A stretch of 64,000 bases of DNA from Streptomyces sp. H27-H5 (GTDB lineage: Bacteria; Actinomycetota; Actinomycetes; Streptomycetales; Streptomycetaceae). Where the stretch lies: NCBI RefSeq assembly GCF_026627505.1, contig NZ_JAPNLK010000012.1, positions 62,001-126,000 of the forward strand, written 5' to 3'. The translations under genes were made by a program, and so were the position numbers. Positions 59,050-64,000 of the stretch are shown here, piece after piece (the stretch's first letter is position 1; each line of letters begins with the position of its first letter). The notes under the pieces were generated by a model. That model was given only the letters and a program-made list of their open reading frames with translations. It had not been told where the DNA came from and made no database searches.

Positions 59050-59547
59050 ATGAAATACCTCGTACGGGACAAAGTGCTCGCCATCGGCGACGACTACTGG
59101 ATCGAGGACGAGGAGGGCCGGCACGCCTTCCTCGTCGACGGGAAAGCCCTGCGGATGCGGGACACCCTGGAGCTGAAGGATCCGGACGGGCACATCCTGA
59201 TCACGCTGCGGGAGAAGTGGTTCTCCTTCCGCGACGCGATGACCCTGGAGCGCGACGGGCGGCGCCTCGCCGTGATCCGGCGCAAGCGCCTCTCGCTGCT
59301 GCGCAACCACTACCGCGTCACGCTGGCCGAGGGCACCGAGGTCGACGTCAGCGGCCGGATCCTCGACCGCGAGTTCAAGGTCGAGTACGACGGGGAGCTG
59401 CTCGCGCTGATCTCCCGCCAGTGGTACCGGATCCGCGAGACGTACGCCGTCGACGTGGTCCGGGAGGACGCGGACGCGGCGCTGCTGATCGCCGTCGCGG
59501 TCTGCGTGATCCGGATGGCCGAGAAGGAACGGGACGAGGACGACTGA
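59050..59547 (+). CDS. LURP-one-related (tubby-like fold) protein
   Basis: A 165-residue protein of the LURP-one/phospholipid scramblase-like fold: KVLAIGDDYWIEDEEGRHAF, TLELKDPDGHILITLREK and ISRQWYRIRETYAVDVV. It forms a 12-strand barrel in known members. No enzyme residues are known. It is divergent from the ATP-grasp gene. Confidence 0.9.
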   Translation: MKYLVRDKVLAIGDDYWIEDEEGRHAFLVDGKALRMRDTLELKDPDGHILITLREKWFSFRDAMTLERDGRRLAVIRRKRLSLLRNHYRVTLAEGTEVDVSGRILDREFKVEYDGELLALISRQWYRIRETYAVDVVREDADAALLIAVAVCVIRMAEKERDEDD

Positions 59548-59590
59548 CGGGGCGGCCCGGACGGCCGGACCACCCGGACCACCGGACCGC

Positions 59591-60028
59591 CTAGCCCGAC
59601 GCCCGGCCGGCCACCCGGTCGTGCTTGTGGCTGTCCCGGGCGGTGAGCTGTCCCTGTACGTAGGCGTCCGACCCGGTGCTGTACGGGCCGCCGTGGTCGA
59701 GGAGGAGGTCGGTGAGGCGCTGCCACTCCGCGACCGCCGCCCGGGTCGGGGCATCGGCCCGCGACAGGTCGCCGGCGGACTTCAGGGCGGCCTCCAGGGC
59801 TGCGGCGGCCTCGTGATGGGCCATGCCCTCCGCCTTGGCACGGACCCGGTCGCGGGCCACGACCTCCCCGGCCGAGGGTTCGTGGGGCTCCAGGGCCGCC
59901 TCGATCACGGCCTCGGTGTCCCGCGCGTCCTCGGCCGCCGCCCCGGCGCCCCCGGCGCCGTCCCGACCGCTCTCGTTGCCGTCCGCTTCCAGCACGCCAC
60001 GCCCGCTTCCCGTCGTACCCGGTACCAC
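59591..60028 (-). CDS. Hypothetical acidic helical protein
   Basis: A 145-residue protein read from a GTG at 60028, with AGAGG 8 bases upstream. The first ~45 residues are Gly/Asp/Glu-rich; the rest is helical (AHHEAAAALEAALKSAGDL). It follows the nitrilase-family gene by 29 bases and is probably in its operon. No family recognised. Confidence 0.65.
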   Translation of the reverse strand: MVPGTTGSGRGVLEADGNESGRDGAGGAGAAAEDARDTEAVIEAALEPHEPSAGEVVARDRVRAKAEGMAHHEAAAALEAALKSAGDLSRADAPTRAAVAEWQRLTDLLLDHGGPYSTGSDAYVQGQLTARDSHKHDRVAGRASG

Positions 60029-60057
60029 CGATGCGCCTCTACCCCGAAGGAGACGGC

Positions 60058-60837
60058 CTACCGCCCCATCCGGCGGTCCTTGAGCGCGGGGAACTGCTCG
60101 CGGGTCTCGGCGACCTTCGCCGGGTCGAGGTCCACCGTGAGCACGTCCTCGCCGGTTCCCGCCTCCGCCAGTACCTCGCCCCACGGGTCCACGACCAGGC
60201 TGTGCCCGGCCTGCTCGACGCCCGCGTGGGTGCCGGTCAGCCCGCACGCCAGGACGTACGACTGGTCCTCGACGGCCCGCGCCCGGTTCAGCAGCGTCCA
60301 GTGGGAGCGGCGCCGGGCCGGCCACCCGGCGACCACGACCATCGTCGTCGCCCCGGCGTCGACCAGGCCCCGGAACAGCTCCGGGAAGCGCAGGTCGTAG
60401 CAGGTGGCGATGCCGAGGTTCTGCTCCGGCAGGGCGACCGTGGTCAGGGAGTCGCCGGGGGACATCAGCACCGCCTCGCCCTGGTCGAAGCCGAAGCGGT
60501 GGATCTTGCGGTAGGTCGCGGCCAGCTCGCCCGCCGGGGAGATGACGAGGGCGGTGTTGTAGAGCGAGCCGTCGCCCGCGCGTTCCACCAGCGAGCCCGC
60601 GTGCAGCCAGACCCCCGCGTCGCGCGCGGCCTTGGACATCGCCTCGTAGGTGGGGCCGTCGATCGGCTCGGCCTCGGTCTCGAACTGCTCGTAGGCGAAC
60701 GCCCCGACCGTCCACAGTTCGGGCAGCACGACGAGGTCGGAGCCGCTCTGTTCCCGTACGAGTTCGGCCACCCGCGTCCGCCGGGAGGACACCGACTCCC
60801 CGTCGTTCACCGCGATTTGGATCAATGAGGCGCGCAC
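60058..60837 (-). CDS. Nitrilase-superfamily amidohydrolase
   Basis: A 259-residue C-N hydrolase with the Glu-Lys-Cys triad: VVLPELW (Glu near 40), YRKIHRFGFD (Lys near 109) and GIATCYDLRFPE (Cys near 144). It resembles omega-amidase/NIT2-like enzymes that hydrolyse alpha-keto acid amides or deaminated glutathione. The start is the GTG at 60837, giving the family N-terminus MRASLIQIAVNDG. Confidence 0.93.
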   Translation of the reverse strand: MRASLIQIAVNDGESVSSRRTRVAELVREQSGSDLVVLPELWTVGAFAYEQFETEAEPIDGPTYEAMSKAARDAGVWLHAGSLVERAGDGSLYNTALVISPAGELAATYRKIHRFGFDQGEAVLMSPGDSLTTVALPEQNLGIATCYDLRFPELFRGLVDAGATTMVVVAGWPARRRSHWTLLNRARAVEDQSYVLACGLTGTHAGVEQAGHSLVVDPWGEVLAEAGTGEDVLTVDLDPAKVAETREQFPALKDRRMGR

Positions 60838-60974
60838 ACTACCACCGTCCTGGACTTGTAGCCCTCAACTCGGGCCTACGATCGTCACACGAAAGCACTG
60901 CCGGGGTGCTCACCGGCAGCGTAGTTTTGGGAATAGTCCACAACGCGCCACTGAACAGCACGCGAGGGGTCCCG

Positions 60975-61799
60975 TTGACCGTCCATCCCAGCCTTCAGCC
61001 CTACGCCGACGCGTGGACCCATTCCATCGAGGCGATATCCGAGCTGGTCCTTCCCCTGCCCGAGGGGGAGTGGAACCGGGCGACCCCGTGCCCCGGCTGG
61101 TCCGTCCGTGACGTGGTGTCACACGTCATCGGCATCGAGTGCGAGCAGCTCGGCGACCCCCGGCCGATCCACACGCTGCCGCGGGATCTGCGGCACGTGG
61201 TGGACGAGTTCACCCGGTACATGGAGGTGCAGGTTGACGTGCGGCGCCACCACACCGCACCGGAGATGACCTCGGAGCTGGAGTACACGGTCATCCGTCG
61301 GGCACGGCAGCTGCGCAACGAGAAGCGGGACCCGGCCACGATGGTGCGCGGGCCGCTGGGCGAGCAGGTGACGCTGGAGCTGGCGTTGCGGCTGCGGGCG
61401 TACGACGTGTGGATGCACGAGCAGGACCTGCGAGCGGCGTTGGGCGCGCCGGGCAACTGGGACTCGCCGGGCGCGTACGTGGCACGGGACATGCTGCTGG
61501 CCGGGCTGCCGAAGGTGGTGGCGAAGAAGGCGGGGGCGCCCGCGAACTCCGCCGTGGTGCTGGACGTGCACGGCGCGCTGGAGTTCATGCGGACGGTACG
61601 GGTGGACGCGGCGGGGCAGGGGACCCTGGACAAGTCTCCGTCGCTGGGGCCGGCCGTGACGCTGACGATGGACTGGGAGACGTACGTCCGTCTCGCGGGG
61701 GGCCGGGTACGGCCGCGCGCGGTCGCCGACCGCGTGAAGATCGAGGGCGACCCCGACCTCGCGGACGCCATCCTGGCGCACTTCTCCGTGACCCCCTGA
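60975..61799 (+). CDS. Maleylpyruvate isomerase-family mycothiol-dependent protein
   Basis: A 274-residue protein with the DinB/MDMPI fold: TPCPGWSVRDVVSHVIGIE carries a metal His, and LRLRAYDVWMHEQDLR the later His pair. A C-terminal SCP2-like domain follows (~190-270, ending GDPDLADAILAHF). Mycothiol, the actinobacterial thiol, is the expected cofactor. The TTG at 60975 is chosen because of GAGGGG five bases upstream and the conserved TVHPSLQPYADAW start. Confidence 0.9.
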   Translation: MTVHPSLQPYADAWTHSIEAISELVLPLPEGEWNRATPCPGWSVRDVVSHVIGIECEQLGDPRPIHTLPRDLRHVVDEFTRYMEVQVDVRRHHTAPEMTSELEYTVIRRARQLRNEKRDPATMVRGPLGEQVTLELALRLRAYDVWMHEQDLRAALGAPGNWDSPGAYVARDMLLAGLPKVVAKKAGAPANSAVVLDVHGALEFMRTVRVDAAGQGTLDKSPSLGPAVTLTMDWETYVRLAGGRVRPRAVADRVKIEGDPDLADAILAHFSVTP

Positions 61800-61801
61800 C
61801 G

Positions 61802-61858
61802 CGTGACCCCGTGACCCCGTGACGCGCGGCGCCGTGACGCGCGGCGCCGTGACCCCGT
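61802..61858. repeat. Tandem GTGACCCC / GTGACGCGCGGCGCC repeats
   Basis: Directly after the isomerase-family stop, GTGACCCC occurs twice (61803 and 61811). The 15-base unit GTGACGCGCGGCGCC then occurs at 61819-61833 and 61834-61848, followed by another GTGACCCC. Confidence 0.8.
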
Positions 61859-61886
61859 GCTCCCAGGACCCCCGCCCCGGGCCGGT

Positions 61887-63266
61887 TCAGGCCGACGCGG
61901 ACGCCGGGGCGACGGGACCGGAGGGGTGCGACGGGTCGGGCTCGCCGGACGGCGCCGGGACGACGGGCCGACGCTCGTGGGCACGTTCCCGTTCCCGGGC
62001 CAGCGCCCGCCCCCGCAGGCGGAGGATCTGGGTGATGCCCAGCACCTCCAGGAAGAACACCGACGAGAAGGCGATCCGGTAGTTGTCGCCGGTGGCGTCG
62101 AGCAGGACGCCGACCGCGAGCAGGGTGGTCATCGAGGCGAGGAAGCCGCCCATGTTGGTGATCCCTGAGGCCGTTCCCTGCCGTTCGGCCGGGTTCGCCG
62201 GACGGGCGAAGTCGAAGCCGATCATCGAAGCCGGTCCGCAGGTGCCGAGCACCACGCACAGGACGACCAGCAGCCACATCGGGGCCCGGTCGCCCGGGTA
62301 CACCAGGACCGACGCCCACAACAGGGCCGTCACCCCCACCGTGCCCAGGGCCAGCGGGATCCGCGCGGACTGGCGGCGCCCGACGAGCTGGCCGTAGAGC
62401 AGCCCGAAGCCCATGTTCGCGGCGACGACGAGGGTGAGCAGTCCGCCGGCGGTGGTCCGCGACAGCCCCTGCGCCTCAACCAGGAACGGCATGCCCCACA
62501 GCAGCAGGAACACCATCGCCGGGAACTGGGTGGTGAAGTGCACCCACAGGCCGAGCCGGGTGCCGGGTTCCCGCCAGGACGCGGCGATCTGGCGGCGTAC
62601 GAACCCGCCCGCGCCCGGCGTCCCGGAGGCGCTCACCGGGGCGGGCGCGTGGCCGTCGGGGTGGTCCCGCAGGAACAGCGTCAACGGGACCAGCACGATC
62701 AGCCCGGCCACCGCGCTGCCCGCGAAGGCGGGCACCCAGCCGACGCCGTGCAGCACGGGTGCGAGCACCAGCGTGGAGACCAGGTTGCCGGCCATGCCGA
62801 CCAGCCCGGCCAGTTGCGCCATCAGGGGGCCGCGCCGGGCCGGGAACCAGCGGGTCCCGAGCCGCAACACGGAGATGAACGTCATGGCGTCACCGCAGCC
62901 GAGCAGGGCGCGCGCGGCCAGTGCCATCCCGTAGGAGGGGGAGAGGGCGAAGCCGATCTGTCCGGCGGTGAACAGCACCGCGCCGAGCGTCAGCACCTTC
63001 TTGGTGCCGAGCCGGTCCACCATCAGGCCGACGGGTATCTGCATGCCCGCGTACACCAGCAGTTGGAGCAGCGAGAAGGTCGAGAGCGCCGACGCGTTGA
63101 CGTGGAAGCGGTCCGCGGCTTCGAGTCCGGCGACGCCCAGGCTGGTACGGAAGATGACCGCGACGAAGTAGACGGCGACGCCGATCGACCAGACGGCCAG
63201 GGCCTTCCGCCCGCCGGGCGGGTCAAGGGGCGGGGCGCTCCGCGGGGCGGGCACGGGGGCGCTCAT
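61887..63266 (-). CDS. MFS transporter
   Basis: A 459-residue transporter with 12 predicted helices. Signatures include SLGVAGLEAADRFHV early and DRLGTKKVLTLGAVLF between helices 2 and 3. The closest plan is the anion:cation symporter-like group. Its ATG overlaps the stop of the GntR regulator (ATGA), so it is probably the regulator's target. The C-terminus is a Pro/Ser/Ala-rich tail. Confidence 0.92.
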   Translation of the reverse strand: MSAPVPAPRSAPPLDPPGGRKALAVWSIGVAVYFVAVIFRTSLGVAGLEAADRFHVNASALSTFSLLQLLVYAGMQIPVGLMVDRLGTKKVLTLGAVLFTAGQIGFALSPSYGMALAARALLGCGDAMTFISVLRLGTRWFPARRGPLMAQLAGLVGMAGNLVSTLVLAPVLHGVGWVPAFAGSAVAGLIVLVPLTLFLRDHPDGHAPAPVSASGTPGAGGFVRRQIAASWREPGTRLGLWVHFTTQFPAMVFLLLWGMPFLVEAQGLSRTTAGGLLTLVVAANMGFGLLYGQLVGRRQSARIPLALGTVGVTALLWASVLVYPGDRAPMWLLVVLCVVLGTCGPASMIGFDFARPANPAERQGTASGITNMGGFLASMTTLLAVGVLLDATGDNYRIAFSSVFFLEVLGITQILRLRGRALARERERAHERRPVVPAPSGEPDPSHPSGPVAPASASA

Positions 63267-63913
63267 CGAACGTCCCCCCGCACCAGCGCCTCGACGCGGC
63301 CCACGTGCGCCCGTACGGCGGCGGCTGCCGCCTCCGCGTCCCCGGAGCGCAACGCGTCCAGGATCTCGGTGTGTTCGACGAGGGTGCGCTCCACCCGTTC
63401 GGGGTGGGCGTGCAACAGGGCGACGCCCATGCGCAGTTGGCGGTCGCGGAGCTGGTCGTAGAGCCGACACAGGATCTGGTTGCCGGCGTGGCGCACGATC
63501 TCGGCGTGGAAGCCCCGGTCCGCGGCCATCAGCGCGACCAGGTCGCCCTCGGCGGCGTGCCGGCGCTGCTCCCCGATGAGCGCGGCGAGCCGGTCCAGCA
63601 GGGCGGGCGGCGCGGGCACGGCCTTGCGGGCGGTGAACTCCTCGACCAGCAGCCGGGTTTCGATGACGTCCGCGATCTCCTGCACGGAGACCGGCAGCAC
63701 CAGCGCGCCCTTCTTCGGGTACAGCTTCAGCAGCCCCTCGGTCTCCAGCCGCAGCAGCGCCTCGCGGACCGGGGTGCGGGACACGCCGACGGCCTCGGCG
63801 ACCTCGCCCTCGGTGAGGAGGACGCCGCCTTCGAAGCGGCGGTCCAGGACCCCCTGTTTGACGTGTCGGTAGACCCGGTCGGCGGCGGTCACGGCGGTGG
63901 CGGCGGATGGCAT
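63263..63913 (-). CDS. GntR-family regulator (FadR/FCD type)
   Basis: A 216-residue regulator with an N-terminal winged helix (LLTEGEVAEAVGVSRTPVREALLRLETEGLL region, residues ~32-62) and a C-terminal FCD ligand domain (ADRGFHAEIVRHAGN with metal-binding Asp/His, later HTEILDALRSGD). It precedes and overlaps the MFS transporter gene. The ATG at 63913 is six bases after TATCCT, again a leaderless pattern. Confidence 0.93.
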   Translation of the reverse strand: MPSAATAVTAADRVYRHVKQGVLDRRFEGGVLLTEGEVAEAVGVSRTPVREALLRLETEGLLKLYPKKGALVLPVSVQEIADVIETRLLVEEFTARKAVPAPPALLDRLAALIGEQRRHAAEGDLVALMAADRGFHAEIVRHAGNQILCRLYDQLRDRQLRMGVALLHAHPERVERTLVEHTEILDALRSGDAEAAAAAVRAHVGRVEALVRGDVR

Positions 63914-63919
63914 GCGCAC

Positions 63920-63943
63920 AGGATAGATACATGAAGCGTGCAA
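63920..63943 (-). promoter_or_regulatory. Promoter of the GntR-MFS operon
   Basis: On the minus strand TATCCT (63925-63920) is the -10 box six bases from the ATG. The AT-rich ATGTATCTAT just upstream contains a GTAT-like GntR half site. Confidence 0.4.
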
Positions 63944-63960
63944 CGACCTTCCCCGTCCAC

Positions 63961-63995
63961 CATCCGGACACGACATCCGGACGTCACATCCGGAC
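63961..63995. repeat. Three CATCCGGAC repeats at the right edge
   Basis: CATCCGGAC occurs three times at 13-15 base spacing (starting near 63961, 63974 and 63988), upstream of the GntR gene. The array may continue beyond the window. Confidence 0.7.
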
Positions 63996-64000
63996 GTCGA

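Noticed and set aside
1..64000. tRNA, rRNA, CRISPR array or insertion sequence
   Set aside because: I found no clover-leaf tRNA pattern, rRNA sequence, spaced repeat array or transposase-like protein in the window.

Overview
The window is about 64 kb of very GC-rich, densely packed chromosome. Codon bias, frequent GTG/TTG starts, leaderless-looking promoters, DUF397/DUF5753, LAL/LuxR, SpoIIE-phosphatase and SigB-type genes and mycothiol-dependent enzymes all point to Streptomyces or a close relative. Three copies of the ParB-binding parS sequence (29922-29937, 35910-35925, 35941-35956) suggest the segment lies in the origin-proximal half of the chromosome. aspS, a PhoX phosphatase, an acyl-CoA dehydrogenase and an M18 aminopeptidase lie near one another, as I recall from core chromosome arms of other streptomycetes.

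Layout. 1-11.6 kb, minus strand: part of a type VII (ESX-like) secretion locus. In order of transcription it holds a one-helix membrane protein, EccD, a Pro-rich MinD/EspI-like ATPase, EccC, a DUF6177-type protein, two small WXG100/ESAT-6-like proteins, a DUF6507-type protein and a large effector-like protein cut by the left edge. No eccB, eccE or mycP is visible inside the window. 11.7-22 kb: MASE1 membrane sensor plus PP2C phosphatase, a DsbA-family protein, a large LuxR/AAA regulator, an FMN reductase, a DHA2 exporter, a hydrolase, and a GNAT/PaaX pair. 22.1-28.2 kb: a SigB-type sigma factor overlapping tail-to-tail with an anti-sigma-like ATPase, a class III aminotransferase, uricase, and a cobalamin-riboswitch-controlled cobalt transporter (cbtB-cbtA) next to a histidine phosphatase that has lost its catalytic residues. 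28.2-36 kb: a decayed regulator, a sortase-like protein lacking the catalytic His and Cys, several small membrane or secreted proteins, a FUSC transporter, a lipoprotein plus orphan histidine kinase, and two parS sites, one inside a strong hairpin. 36-48 kb: Tat-exported PhoX with a PHO box, a VWA protein with a long Glu-Pro-Val-Ala tract, aspS, a PAS-GAF-PP2C-ATPase regulator, an AI-2E-type permease and pirin. 48-64 kb: a WhiJ-like XRE/DUF397/ATPase locus, an acyl-CoA dehydrogenase behind twin palindromes, a protein built of two copies of a Cys/His module, M18 aminopeptidase, an alpha/beta hydrolase behind twin CCTAG palindromes, a thioredoxin-NHL protein, a frameshifted Uma2-type gene, and housekeeping or hypothetical genes ending in a GntR-MFS pair.

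The most unusual points are: a parS site forming the loop-proximal stem of an intergenic hairpin; a sigma factor whose last ~78 residues are encoded antisense to its neighbour's ATPase domain; two enzyme-family genes that lack their catalytic residues (sortase, histidine phosphatase); the duplicated CSEHP/CxxC module protein; and three palindromic operators with no local regulator. All assignments come from reading the sequence and from memory of protein families; no database search was run.
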